From positions 124,001 through 188,000 of the forward strand of contig JAUISW010000001.1 in assembly GCA_030434875.1 (NCBI GenBank): 64,000 nt of DNA. The letters run 5' to 3'. A model generated the notes under the pieces. It made no database searches, was not told the origin of the DNA, and was given only the letters and a program-made list of their open reading frames with translations. Shown in pieces: positions 35,528 to 44,501 of the stretch (position 1 is the stretch's first letter; every line of letters starts with the position of its first letter). This stretch comes from Lachnospiraceae bacterium C1.1. GTDB taxonomy: Bacteria; Bacillota; Clostridia; Lachnospirales; Lachnospiraceae. A program made the translations under genes and the position numbers.

Positions 35528-36790
35528 ATGAGCTATACAGAAGCAAAGGCAAGATATGAAAAAATAGGCATTGATACAGAAAAAGCTATAGAGAAGCTTA
35601 AAGCTGCGGAGATCTCACTTCATTGCTGGCAGGGAGATGATGTGAGAGGATTTGATACAGATCCTGATAAGCCGCTTACCGGTGGTATACAGACCACCGG
35701 CAACTATCCGGGACGCGCCCGTACACCAGAGGAATTAATGGCTGATATTGATGAGGTATTAAAGCTGATCCCGGGTAAGGCTAAACTCAATCTCCATGCG
35801 AATTATGCAATATTTGATGATGAGAATGGCGGCTGGGTAGACCGTGATAAGCTTGAGCCTAAGCACTTTAAGAAATGGGTGGATTTCTGCAAGGCAAGAA
35901 ATCTTGGATGCGATTTTAATCCGACATTTTTCTCACATTCTAAATGTGATCCGCTCACTCTTTCTTCCCCTGATGAGGAGACAAGGAAGTTTTGGATAGA
36001 GCATGGAAAGGCTTCTATAAGGATCTCACAGTATCTTGCAGAGGAGCTTGGAGATACCTGTATAATGAATATCTGGACAGGTGACGGATTTAAGGATATA
36101 CCTGCTGACAGAAAAGGTCCCAGAGACAGGTATAAGGATTCGATAGAGCAGATCCTTTCAGAGCCTTTTGATTTTGATAAGGTTAAACCCTGTGTCGAGT
36201 CAAAGGTATTTGGAATAGGTGTAGAGTCATACACGGTCGGAAGTGCAGAATTTGCACTTACATTTGCGGCAACACACTCCGACAAATGTATCCCGCTCAT
36301 GGATAATGGCCACTATCATCCTACAGAGGTTGTAAGTGATAAGATTCCGGCATTGCTTTCATTTTTCCCGGACATCGCCCTTCATATCACAAGACCTGTA
36401 AGATGGGATTCGGATCATGTAGTGCTTTTTGATGATGAGACAAGGGAGATAGCAAAAGAAATAGTCAGATGCGGAGGACTTGATGGTTCCGTGCATATGG
36501 CACTGGATTATTTTGATGCTTCAATAAATCGTATAGGTGCATGGGTAAATGGTTTCAGAAATACTGAAAAGGCGCTTTTAAATGCGCTGCTCACACCTCA
36601 TGAAGAATTTAAGAATCTGCAGGATAAGTCGAAATTTACGCAGCTTATGATCGAACAGGAAGAAATGAAGACTATGCCTTTCGGTGAAGTATGGGATGAA
36701 TACTGCAGAAGATGCAATACGCCGGTAGATGGCGAATGGTATTCAGAAATCGAAAAATATGAGAAGGATGTTCTTTCAAAGAGGGCTTAA
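35528..36790 (+). CDS. rhaA: L-rhamnose isomerase
   Basis: Converts L-rhamnose to L-rhamnulose. The ATG at 35528 has a TTGGAGG site nine bases upstream. The frame opening at 35501 inside rhaB has none. The 420 residues match RhaA, with SLHCWQGDDVRGFD at the start, GGIQTTGNYPGRARTPEEL, LNLHANYAIFD, NPTFFSHSKCDPLTLSSPD, MNIWTGDGFKDIPADR and the metal-site region MDNGHYHPTE. It lies 19 bases after rhaB. Confidence 0.96.
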   Translation: MSYTEAKARYEKIGIDTEKAIEKLKAAEISLHCWQGDDVRGFDTDPDKPLTGGIQTTGNYPGRARTPEELMADIDEVLKLIPGKAKLNLHANYAIFDDENGGWVDRDKLEPKHFKKWVDFCKARNLGCDFNPTFFSHSKCDPLTLSSPDEETRKFWIEHGKASIRISQYLAEELGDTCIMNIWTGDGFKDIPADRKGPRDRYKDSIEQILSEPFDFDKVKPCVESKVFGIGVESYTVGSAEFALTFAATHSDKCIPLMDNGHYHPTEVVSDKIPALLSFFPDIALHITRPVRWDSDHVVLFDDETREIAKEIVRCGGLDGSVHMALDYFDASINRIGAWVNGFRNTEKALLNALLTPHEEFKNLQDKSKFTQLMIEQEEMKTMPFGEVWDEYCRRCNTPVDGEWYSEIEKYEKDVLSKRA

Positions 36791-36811
36791 TAATATACGA
36801 GGAGAAAGAAA

Positions 36812-37636
36812 ATGAAAGTATTAGATGCAGAATTTACAAAAGGTTTCATACGTATGGCAAATGACGGCTGGGAGCAGGGCTGGCATGAGAGAAACGGCGG
36901 AAACCTTTCTTACAGAATGAAAGCAGAAGAAGTTGAAATGATAAGGGATGACCTTAAAGCTGGAGAATGGCAGAGCATCGGAACTACGGTTCCGGATCTT
37001 GCAGGTGAATTCTTTATGGTTACAGGATCAGGAAAGTATTTCAGAAATGTAATCATCAAGCCGGAGGATTCTTTCTGCATAATAGAGCTCGATGACAAGG
37101 GTGAAAATTACAGGATCATGTGGGGACTTGTGAACGGAGGCAGGCCTACGTCGGAGCTTCCTTCACACCTTATGAACCTTGAGGTTAAGAAAAAAGCTAC
37201 AAATGGCAGATACAGGGTGGTTTATCATTGTCATCCTGCAAATACAATTGCACTTACTTTTGTTCTTCCGCTCACGGATGAGGCATTTACAAGAGAGCTT
37301 TGGGAAATGGCTACCGAGTGTCCTGTCGTTTTTCCTGATGGAATTGGCGTTGTTCCGTGGATGGTTCCCGGTGGAAGGGAAATAGCAGTAGCAACAAGCA
37401 AACTTATGGAGAAATATGATGTTGCCATATGGGCTCACCATGGTATCTTTGCAGCAGGAGAGGACTTTGACCTGACTTTCGGACTTATGCACACAGTAGA
37501 AAAATCAGCCGAGATCCTCGTAAAGACACTTTCTATGACAAATGCAAAGAGACAGACGATAACACCGGATGAATTCAGACATTTGGCTAAAGATTTCGGT
37601 GTAACACTTCCAGAGAAGTTCTTATTCGAGAAATAA
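36812..37636 (+). CDS. rhaD: Rhamnulose-1-phosphate aldolase
   Basis: A class II, zinc-dependent aldolase that cleaves rhamnulose-1-phosphate to DHAP and L-lactaldehyde. In 274 residues it shows RNGGNLSYR, MVTGSGKYFRN, the acidic residue in RPTSELPSHLM, the paired zinc His of VYHCHPAN and the third His in WAHHGIFA. It follows rhaA by 21 bases with GAGGAGA and closes the operon. No lactaldehyde reductase or rhamnose transporter gene lies nearby. Confidence 0.95.
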   Translation: MKVLDAEFTKGFIRMANDGWEQGWHERNGGNLSYRMKAEEVEMIRDDLKAGEWQSIGTTVPDLAGEFFMVTGSGKYFRNVIIKPEDSFCIIELDDKGENYRIMWGLVNGGRPTSELPSHLMNLEVKKKATNGRYRVVYHCHPANTIALTFVLPLTDEAFTRELWEMATECPVVFPDGIGVVPWMVPGGREIAVATSKLMEKYDVAIWAHHGIFAAGEDFDLTFGLMHTVEKSAEILVKTLSMTNAKRQTITPDEFRHLAKDFGVTLPEKFLFEK

Positions 37637-37666
37637 GTATTTTTTATAAAAATTCACTTTAACTGT

Positions 37667-37693
37667 TAAGTAAAAGTAAATTTTTGCCGATAA
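37667..37693 (+). promoter_or_regulatory. Candidate sigma-D (FliA-type) promoter for the 37800 gene
   Basis: GCCGATAA at 37686-37693 is an exact match to the flagellar sigma factor -10. TAAG sits 15 bases upstream (37667-37670), with TAAA at 37671-37674 as an alternative. Transcription would start near 37700, inside the 5' arm of the rhaD terminator. Confidence 0.5.
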
Positions 37694-37728
37694 AAAACGT
37701 GAGAGGGCAAATACTCTCACGTTTTTGC
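37694..37728 (+). terminator. Intrinsic terminator of the rha operon
   Basis: AAAACGTGAGAG (37694-37705) pairs with CTCTCACGTTTT (37714-37725), followed by Ts. The A-run before it also permits action on the other strand. Confidence 0.88.
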
Positions 37729-37799
37729 TATGTGATAAAACAGGTAGTAAATCTCTGACATGGATGTCGGGATAAGCAGTGATCAAGGAGGAACCGCCT

Positions 37800-38435
37800 A
37801 TGAGTAACATTTCGTCTGTAAATTCTGTAGATAACATTATTAATTCATCGTATAGCGGTAATGCTAAAAAAACTGAAGAAAAAGTTGAAGAAAAAAGCTC
37901 TGCCTTAAATTCTGACGCTTATGTTTATGAAAAGAAATCTGATGACAGCGACAAAGTAACTGTGAAAAACAGTGACAGATCAGCTACCATTGCACAGCTT
38001 CAGGCTGATGCTGAAAAACAGGTTGCAAACTTAAGAGGAATTGTCGAGAAGCTTCTTATGGGACAGTCCAAGAGCTATGCAATAACTGCAACCGATGATG
38101 AAACTGACAGTATCTGGGATCATCTCAGAAAGGGTGATTTTGAGGTTGATGCAGCTACAAAAGCACAGGCAGAGGAAGATATTTCTGAAGACGGCTACTG
38201 GGGAGTTGATAAGACTTCAAGCCGAATAGTTGATTTCGCTATTGCTCTTTCGGGAAATGATAGCAGTAAGGCAGATAAGCTTTTAGAGGCTTTTAAGGAA
38301 GGATATGCACAGGCAGAGAAAACCTGGGGCGGAGAACTTCCTGAAATCAGTCAGAAAACCTACGATGCAGTATTAGAAAAATTCCAGCAGTGGAAAGACG
38401 GTACATATACGACCAGCGATACCGGAACAGCATGA
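37800..38435 (+). CDS. Uncharacterised soluble protein, possibly motility-associated
   Basis: The ATG at 37800 is preceded by a perfect AAGGAGG. The 211-residue protein has a Ser/Asn-rich disordered N-terminus (SNISSVNSVDNIINSSYSG), a Lys/Glu-rich linker, a helical segment (SATIAQLQADAEKQVANLRGIVEKLL), and a C-terminal region (SEDGYWGVDKTSSRIVDFAIALSG followed by WGGELPEISQKTYDAVLEKF). No signal peptide or membrane segment. I cannot name the family. The sigma-D-like promoter and the flexible Ser/Asn N-terminus, as in some flagellar export substrates, hint at motility. Confidence 0.6.
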   Translation: MSNISSVNSVDNIINSSYSGNAKKTEEKVEEKSSALNSDAYVYEKKSDDSDKVTVKNSDRSATIAQLQADAEKQVANLRGIVEKLLMGQSKSYAITATDDETDSIWDHLRKGDFEVDAATKAQAEEDISEDGYWGVDKTSSRIVDFAIALSGNDSSKADKLLEAFKEGYAQAEKTWGGELPEISQKTYDAVLEKFQQWKDGTYTTSDTGTA

Positions 38436-38458
38436 TCTCGAGGATTTATATCAAAAAT

Positions 38459-38622
38459 CTATATGTTTTTTAGATTTCGCCTGTTACGTCGCTCAAGGTT
38501 CACGACTTCAGTTAACAAGAACAGCTGATAGATTAATCTTGTTTAGTCTATCAGCTGTTTTTTTATCACACGGAACCCGCAGTAAATGCGGATTCCTGCA
38601 ATTAAGTCACCAAAACATATAG
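38459..38622. repeat. Palindromic repeat element between convergent genes
   Basis: CTATATGTTTT (38459-38469) and AAAACATATAG (38612-38622) are perfect inverted termini. The inside holds CCTGTTACGT (38480-38489), also in the 33.8 kb element, a terminator, and a GGAACCCGCA/TGCGGATTCC hairpin at 38572-38595. The right end (CCAAAACATATAGTTT) resembles the AAAAACCTATAGTTT motif found at 2.2 and 33.9 kb. Confidence 0.55.
38521..38564 (+). terminator. Intrinsic terminator after the 37800 gene
   Basis: ACAGCTGATAGA (38521-38532) pairs with TCTATCAGCTGT (38547-38558), followed by a seven-T run. It lies inside the palindromic element. Confidence 0.87.
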
Positions 38623-38623
38623 T

Positions 38624-40129
38624 TTAAAGCGAATTTCCGATGTAGTCGATGATCGACTGGAGGTTGAGCATGTCCTCTCTTTTGATGATATCGTAAAGGC
38701 TCTTTGCGATTATAGGGCATCCGTCCTCGTCATCACTTTCGATATTTAAGGGCATGATAGGTTCATGGAGAGACTTACGGATAAGGAACCAGCCGTTGCC
38801 CTTGTGGTCGGCTACATTAACTCTGACGCCTTCGAAATTGTCAGGAGCAAGAGACCAGCCATCAACAAATTCAACCGAAGCCTTGATTGTATTTAAGATA
38901 CTGTCGGAAAGGAGCGAAACATCGTCCGCAAGTACAGGGAAACGAAGCTCGACGCTTTCAGCAGGCTCTTTGAGGTCTGCGATCATCTCTTCAAGCTTGT
39001 GACCCTTTCCGAGCTCGATAAGGAGCTTGACCATTAGATAAGCACCGTCATCAAGGAAATAGTTTTCCTTGAAAGCACCGTGTCCTGAAGTTTCGATTGC
39101 AAGCTGGCTGTCATGACCTTCGTTATTGAGGCGGATAGCCTCGTCGATAACATTGCGGTAACCTCTCTTGAAACGTCTGTGCACACCGCCGTGAGCCTTT
39201 ATGAACTCAGCAAGACCGCTTGATGTTACAGAGTCTGTTACTATGGTTGTTCCGGGGTGCTCAGCAAGAGCAATTCTTGAAAGAACAGCTATAAGGGCAT
39301 TTCTTGTAAGAGAACGTCCATCCGGAAGGATTGCACCGGCTCTGTCTACATCAGTATCAAAAATTATGCCAAGATCAGCTTTTGCATCGAGAGTAGCTTT
39401 TGCAATTGATTCAGCAGCTTCTTTATTCTCCGGATTAGGAATATGGTTCGGAAAATGTCCGTCGGGGTCTAAGAACTGGCTGCCTTCTGTATTTGCACCT
39501 AAAGGCTCAAGCACTTTTGAGACATAGAATCCGCCGCATCCGTTTCCGGCATCAACTATTACATGAAGACCTTTAAGAGGATGCTCGAAATCATCGGCTT
39601 TAACACCGTTCTTTATTGTATCTCTGAGATGTTCTGCATAAACATCCATAAATTCAAGCTTTTCACATCCTGAGTCAAAGGAATCAGGAAGGTCGAGTTC
39701 TTCTGCAAGAGCTGTAAGAGACTTGATATTTCGTCCTTCGAGACCGCCTTCGGGTGTAAAGAATTTCATTCCGTTTCTGTACCAGGGAAGATGACTTGCA
39801 GTTATCATTATACTTCCGTCAAACTCGTAACCTTTGGTAACAGTTGTCATAAACATTGCTGGTGTGCTGGCAAGACCACAGTCGTAGGTCTTAACACCTT
39901 TTGCATTAAGTCCCTCAATTGAAGCACGAACAAAATCTTCACCGGTAAGACGTGAATCTCTTCCTACTGCGACCTTAAGAGAACTTTTACCGGTCTTGCC
40001 CTTAAGCCAGTCTGCAAATGCTGCAGCGAGGTGACGAACTTCGTTTACGGTAAGATTAACTGCACCTGTTTCATTTTCCATGGCAATGCCTCTGATATCA
40101 CTGCCATTCTGTAAAGCTGAGTAATTCAT
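38624..40129 (-). CDS. Phosphoglucomutase/phosphomannomutase family protein
   Basis: I prefer the ATG at 40129 (MNYSALQNGSDIRG), because GGAGG on the minus strand (plus 40138-40142) is eight bases upstream. ATGs at 40147 and 40144 lack a site. The roughly 501-residue alpha-D-phosphohexomutase has NGSDIRG, the phosphoserine loop ITASHLPWYRNGMKFF, the metal loop DTDVDRAG, the sugar-binding ETSGHG and a C-terminal phosphate-binding region. The Leu-Pro after ASH, where most members have Asn-Pro, is a subfamily feature. Likely substrates are glucose or mannose phosphates. Confidence 0.88.
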   Translation of the reverse strand: MNYSALQNGSDIRGIAMENETGAVNLTVNEVRHLAAAFADWLKGKTGKSSLKVAVGRDSRLTGEDFVRASIEGLNAKGVKTYDCGLASTPAMFMTTVTKGYEFDGSIMITASHLPWYRNGMKFFTPEGGLEGRNIKSLTALAEELDLPDSFDSGCEKLEFMDVYAEHLRDTIKNGVKADDFEHPLKGLHVIVDAGNGCGGFYVSKVLEPLGANTEGSQFLDPDGHFPNHIPNPENKEAAESIAKATLDAKADLGIIFDTDVDRAGAILPDGRSLTRNALIAVLSRIALAEHPGTTIVTDSVTSSGLAEFIKAHGGVHRRFKRGYRNVIDEAIRLNNEGHDSQLAIETSGHGAFKENYFLDDGAYLMVKLLIELGKGHKLEEMIADLKEPAESVELRFPVLADDVSLLSDSILNTIKASVEFVDGWSLAPDNFEGVRVNVADHKGNGWFLIRKSLHEPIMPLNIESDDEDGCPIIAKSLYDIIKREDMLNLQSIIDYIGNSL

Positions 40130-40150
40130 TGATTTAGCCTCCATCATAAA

Positions 40151-40894
40151 TTAGAATAGATGATTTTCCTTATGCTCCCTTAATTTATCAGAAATTGTGT
40201 TCCGGATCTGGTCGCTCAAGCCCTTTCGTTCCTCTTTGGAAAGTTCAGCCGGATAGACCGGATCACAATATTCTACAACAATATGTGTGCTTTTGATCTT
40301 TGGAAAATGTGCCTCAAAGATCTCCTGAGAATTTGAGATAGCTACCGGTACGATAGGACAGGCAGCTTTTTCTGCAATTTTAAGACTTCCCTTGTGAAAA
40401 GGAAGGAGTGTTCCCTCTTCGCCTTTATTTCTGGTGCCTTCCGGGAAGACAAAAATTGAAATGCCGTTTTTGATATCCTCAACGCTCTCGAGTACCATTT
40501 GCAGACCGGCTTTCATATCGGTGCGGTCAAGAAATTTGCAATGTATATAGGCCATCCACCATGAAAGCAGAGGAACCTTGCCAAGCTCTTTCTTGGCTAT
40601 GTAGCCTCCCGGAGCAAAGAATCTTGCACCTGTGAATATCACATCATAAAAGCTTCTATGATTTCCTACATAAAGTACGGCTTTGTCACGCGGGATCTTG
40701 TCATAACCGATCACTGTGGCCTTTACACCGGAAAGGAAGAGTGCGGCATTAAAACCTATCTTTACGACCCAGAAACCCAGCATATCTTTTGCATGAGGAC
40801 TTATAAGACCTACGATTAATGCAACCAGGGCAAGCGGTATAAGCAATATAAGATATAATGCGACCGCGATTGCCACTATTATAAAACGTATCAT
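40151..40894 (-). CDS. plsC: 1-acyl-sn-glycerol-3-phosphate acyltransferase
   Basis: Membrane-bound PlsC makes phosphatidic acid by acylating lysophosphatidate. The 247 residues begin with a transmembrane helix (FIIVAIAVALYLILLIPLALVALIVGL). The HX4D catalytic motif is in GNHRSFYDVIF and the second conserved block is FPEGTRNKGEEG. It sits 21 bases before the mutase gene and about 30 bases after pyrC on the same strand. Confidence 0.92.
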   Translation of the reverse strand: MIRFIIVAIAVALYLILLIPLALVALIVGLISPHAKDMLGFWVVKIGFNAALFLSGVKATVIGYDKIPRDKAVLYVGNHRSFYDVIFTGARFFAPGGYIAKKELGKVPLLSWWMAYIHCKFLDRTDMKAGLQMVLESVEDIKNGISIFVFPEGTRNKGEEGTLLPFHKGSLKIAEKAACPIVPVAISNSQEIFEAHFPKIKSTHIVVEYCDPVYPAELSKEERKGLSDQIRNTISDKLREHKENHLF

Positions 40895-40923
40895 TTACTG
40901 AAAGATACCTCCTGATCATAAAT

Positions 40924-42198
40924 TTATTTCTTAAATACAGTCTTTCCGCTGCATATTGTCATTTCAACACTTCCTGGAAGCGTTTCTCCGAGGAAGGGCG
41001 AATTTGATGAGCGGCTCCTAAAAGAGCTATAGCAGCTATCTTTGCTGACTGAAACTATTGCGATATCTGCCGGCGAACCCTCTGAGAGCTTTCCTGCATT
41101 TAATCCGAGAAGTTTTGCCGGATTAAGGCTCATGAGGCGAATGAGCTCAGGCATTGAAAGATGTCCGTTTAATACCAGATTCTTCAAAGCCAGTGAAAAA
41201 GCAGTTTCAAGCCCGATGATTCCGCTTGGAGCTTTGTGAAAAGGCCTTGCTTTTTCTTCTGAGGTATGCGGGGCATGATCTGTGGCGATCATGTCGATCG
41301 TACCATCTTTAAGCCCTTCTATTATTGCAAGACGGTCAGCCTCTGTTCTGAGGGGCGGATTGATCTTTGCAAGAGTTCCGTATTTAGCCACGGCTTCTTC
41401 TGTAAGAGAAAAATGATTTGGGGTTGCCTCTGCATGAAGAAGGTTATGAGGATCATTCTTTTTAGCCTCACGAAGAAGAGAAACGCTTTCGGCAGCACTT
41501 ATGTGCTGAATATCAATCATAGCTCCTGTCTCAAAGGCAATTTCAATATCACGGCGGACCATTGCTATCTCAGCTTCTCTGTCTGCTCCTTTAAGACCTA
41601 AAGCCTCCGCTGCCGGTCCGGCATTGACTCCGCTTGTTCCGATATAGGCGGGATCCTCTTCATGAAAAGAGAGAATTGTATTTAAGGAGGCAGCTTTTTT
41701 CATTGCTTCTTTTATAACATCTTCTTTCATGATCGGAGAGCCGTCATCTGTAAAAAGTACAACTCCGGCATCTTTAAGCGCTTTCATATCAACGCATTCA
41801 TTTCCGGAACGTGTTTTGGTAATGCTTGCAGCCTGATAGATATGAATATCTTCGGCAGAAGCCTTTTCACTTATTTCCTTATACAGGTCAACATTGTCTA
41901 TTGCAGGAGAGGTATTCGCCATACATACGACGGAGGTATATCCGCCTGCAGCCGCCGCCAGAGCACCTGTGTGCATTGTTTCCTTATCAGGAAAACCCGG
42001 ATCACGAAAATGCACATGTACATCGGTGAAACCCGGACAAACAGTGAGATCCGAAGCATCGATAAGATCAGCTTCGGAATACTCGTTGGGATTAATATTA
42101 TCAGAGACCTTACTGATAATACCATTTTCTATAAGAATGTCTTTTTTTGAAAAGATCCCGGAAGCGGGATCGATAAGATTTCCGTTTTTTATTATCAT
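40924..42198 (-). CDS. pyrC: Dihydroorotase
   Basis: A zinc amidohydrolase of pyrimidine synthesis that closes carbamoyl aspartate to dihydroorotate. I choose the ATG at 42198 (MIIKNGNLIDP), with AAGGA nine bases upstream. The roughly 100 extra codons of open frame beyond it run through the divergent promoter. The 424 residues show the metal site HVHFRDPGFPDKETMHTG, MANTSPAIDN, and the catalytic ATDHAPHT, as in class I PyrC. It is transcribed away from murF-pyrK-pyrD, so the pyr genes are split between strands. Confidence 0.95.
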   Translation of the reverse strand: MIIKNGNLIDPASGIFSKKDILIENGIISKVSDNINPNEYSEADLIDASDLTVCPGFTDVHVHFRDPGFPDKETMHTGALAAAAGGYTSVVCMANTSPAIDNVDLYKEISEKASAEDIHIYQAASITKTRSGNECVDMKALKDAGVVLFTDDGSPIMKEDVIKEAMKKAASLNTILSFHEEDPAYIGTSGVNAGPAAEALGLKGADREAEIAMVRRDIEIAFETGAMIDIQHISAAESVSLLREAKKNDPHNLLHAEATPNHFSLTEEAVAKYGTLAKINPPLRTEADRLAIIEGLKDGTIDMIATDHAPHTSEEKARPFHKAPSGIIGLETAFSLALKNLVLNGHLSMPELIRLMSLNPAKLLGLNAGKLSEGSPADIAIVSVSKDSCYSSFRSRSSNSPFLGETLPGSVEMTICSGKTVFKK

Positions 42199-42248
42199 AA
42201 TGAAGTTTCCTTCTCTGTATTTCCCCTTTATTAGCAGATAAGTTCCAT

Positions 42249-42277
42249 TTGCACTATACCAAACTATAGCATATAAT
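42249..42277 (+). promoter_or_regulatory. Promoter of murF-pyrK-pyrD
   Basis: TTGCAC (42249-42254), 17 bases, TATAAT (42272-42277). It interlocks with the pyrC promoter on the other strand. Confidence 0.7.
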
Positions 42278-42281
42278 TCAA
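42253..42281 (-). promoter_or_regulatory. Promoter of pyrC-plsC-mutase, interlocked with the murF promoter
   Basis: On the minus strand TTGAAT (plus 42276-42281) is followed after 17 bases by TATAGT (42253-42258). The -35 of each promoter overlaps the -10 of the other, so the two cannot be bound by polymerase at once. Confidence 0.65.
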
Positions 42282-42333
42282 TGACAGATGGCATAAAAAT
42301 AGTTAAGCTAAAAAAGTTGAACGGAGCATTAAA

Positions 42334-43722
42334 ATGAAAAACATGACCTTGAAAAACATCGCTGCGGCAGTTGGCGGTGAGCTTTATGCAGAAAAAAAGG
42401 ATGAGGAAAGAGTTGTTGATGCAGTAGAGATCGACAGCAGACTGATCGGGAAAAATGGTCTTTTTATTGCGACTGTCGGAGAACGTGTAGACGGACACAG
42501 CTTTATAGATGATGTTTTTTCAAAAGGGGCAGCAGCTGTTATTTCCGAAAAAAAGCTGGATGATCCCAAAGGTCCTTATATTAAGGTAAGATCATCATTT
42601 GAAGCATTGGAAAAACTTGCAGCCTTTTACAGACAGCAGATTTCAGTAAAGGTTGTGGGTATAACAGGAAGCGTCGGAAAAACAAGTACAAAAGAAGTTG
42701 TAGCATCTGTTTTATCTCAAAAGTACAAATGTCTTAAAACAGAGGGAAACTTAAACAATAATGTTGGTCTTCCGCTTATGGTTCTAAGGATCAGAGATGA
42801 AGAAGTTGCAGTGCTTGAAATGGGGATCAGTCATTTTGGTGAAATGACCAGACTTTCTGAGTCTGCAAGACCGGATATTGCCATAATCACCAATATCGGA
42901 ACCAGTCATATGGAGAATCTGGGTTCAAGAGAAGGAATATTTGAAGAAAAGAGTCACATAACGGATTTCCTGGCGCCTGACGGATTGGTCATTGTCAACG
43001 GCGATGATGATATTTTAGGCGGCATGGATGAGGTAAACGGTCATAAAGTAGTTAAATTCGGGCGCGGTGACAAAGCAGATGTCAGATTGACTGAAGAAAG
43101 ATCATTGGGGCTTGAAGGCAATGAATTTGTGATAGAGGGCAGACTCCCGGGCGGACGTATAAAAGCAGCAGCTTCGCTTGTAGGATACCATATGGTCATA
43201 AATGCAGCCTGTGCGGCTCTTACAGCTAATGAACTCGGCCTTACGGCAGACGAGATCATAAAGGGCATAGCAAGTGTCAAAGCAATAAGCGGACGTTCAA
43301 ACGTTATAAAAACGGATAATCTCACAATAATAGATGACTGTTATAATGCAAACCCCGATTCTATGAGGGCTGCGATAAAAACGGCAGCTCTTGCAAAGGG
43401 CAGAAAAGTCCTTATACTTGGAGATATGTTTGAACTCGGGGAAACGGAGCACAAACTTCACAGAGAAGTTGGAAGTTTTATAGCAAGTGAAGAATCCGAT
43501 GAGGTCATAACTATAGGAAATCTTGCAAAAGAAATTGCAGAAGGAGCAAAGGAAAACGGCGTAAAGAATGTTCACTATTTTGAGACTAAAGAAGATTTCA
43601 GAAAAGAAGAGGATAAGCTTATAAAAAATGGTGATACTGTTCTGGTCAAGGCTTCGCACGGCATGCATTTCGAAGAAATAGTTGAGGAACTGAAAGAAAG
43701 AGGAAAAAAGGCGGCAGAATGA
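42334..43722 (+). CDS. murF: UDP-N-acetylmuramoyl-tripeptide--D-alanyl-D-alanine ligase
   Basis: The last cytoplasmic ligase of wall-precursor synthesis, which adds D-Ala-D-Ala. The 462 residues have the N-terminal UDP-binding domain (VVDAVEIDSRLIGKNGLFIA), the ATP loop GITGSVGKTSTKE (about 110-122), the Mur central domain with TEGNLNNNVGLP and EMGISHFGEM, and the C-terminal DDCYNANPDSMRAAI. It overlaps pyrK by four bases, an unusual coupling of wall and pyrimidine synthesis. Confidence 0.95.
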   Translation: MKNMTLKNIAAAVGGELYAEKKDEERVVDAVEIDSRLIGKNGLFIATVGERVDGHSFIDDVFSKGAAAVISEKKLDDPKGPYIKVRSSFEALEKLAAFYRQQISVKVVGITGSVGKTSTKEVVASVLSQKYKCLKTEGNLNNNVGLPLMVLRIRDEEVAVLEMGISHFGEMTRLSESARPDIAIITNIGTSHMENLGSREGIFEEKSHITDFLAPDGLVIVNGDDDILGGMDEVNGHKVVKFGRGDKADVRLTEERSLGLEGNEFVIEGRLPGGRIKAAASLVGYHMVINAACAALTANELGLTADEIIKGIASVKAISGRSNVIKTDNLTIIDDCYNANPDSMRAAIKTAALAKGRKVLILGDMFELGETEHKLHREVGSFIASEESDEVITIGNLAKEIAEGAKENGVKNVHYFETKEDFRKEEDKLIKNGDTVLVKASHGMHFEEIVEELKERGKKAAE

Positions 43723-44501
43723 AAGAAGAAAGAGCGGCAGCAGCAGAAACTAAACTGATAGCAGATGGAATAGTAAGTGTTACGTTTGACACAAACCTTA
43801 CAGAGGAGGCGGTTCCGGGACAATTTGTCATGATAAATACCCATTCTGAGGCACATTTGCTGGGACGTCCGATAAGCATTTGTGATATTGATAAAAAGAA
43901 TAAAAAACTCAGAATAGTATTCAGAGAAGTCGGTTTTGGAACAAGGGAACTCGGCAGTTCGGTCACGGGTGAAAAATTTGATATTTTAGGACCATTAGGA
44001 AATGGATTTCCGCTCGAAGAGGCAGAAAATGCAGATAATATAGTGGTTATCGGAGGAGGGATCGGAGCACCTCCGCTTCTGGCTCTTGTAAAGGCTCTGC
44101 CGAAAGAAAAAGTTACTGCTGTACTTGGATACAGAAGCGAAGCAAATGGTCTTTTCCTTAAAGAAGAATTTGAAAATGAATGCAGTAATGTCATTATTGC
44201 CACAGATGATGGCAGCGCAGGAACGAAGGGAACCGTAATTGATGCGATGAAAAATGCCGGGATAAAGGCAGACCTGATATACTCCTGTGGTCCTATGCCT
44301 ATGCTTTCTGCTGTAAAGGCAACGGCGGGAAAAATGGGCGCGAAGGCTTATATATCGCTCGAAGAACGTATGGCATGCGGAGTAGGAGCCTGTCTTGGAT
44401 GTGTTGTTAAGACAAAAAATGTTGACGAGCATTCTCAGGTTAAAAATAAAAGGATCTGTACTGAAGGTCCTGTCTTTGATGCAGAGGAGGTTGATATCTA
44501 A
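43719..44501 (+). CDS. pyrK: Dihydroorotate dehydrogenase B electron transfer subunit
   Basis: The FAD and [2Fe-2S] subunit that passes electrons from PyrD to NAD. The 260 residues show the FAD motif GRPISICDID, the NAD-binding VVIGGGIGAPPLLAL, and the iron-sulfur Cys ligands in MACGVGACLGC with a later RIC. The ATGA overlap with murF and the single-step junction with pyrD indicate one operon. Confidence 0.95.
   Translation: MKEERAAAAETKLIADGIVSVTFDTNLTEEAVPGQFVMINTHSEAHLLGRPISICDIDKKNKKLRIVFREVGFGTRELGSSVTGEKFDILGPLGNGFPLEEAENADNIVVIGGGIGAPPLLALVKALPKEKVTAVLGYRSEANGLFLKEEFENECSNVIIATDDGSAGTKGTVIDAMKNAGIKADLIYSCGPMPMLSAVKATAGKMGAKAYISLEERMACGVGACLGCVVKTKNVDEHSQVKNKRICTEGPVFDAEEVDI

Noticed and set aside
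40924..42498. Longer pyrC frame starting at 42498
   Set aside because: The extra 100 codons cross the divergent promoter region, have no family resemblance and precede a well-placed AAGGA site at the ATG 42198.
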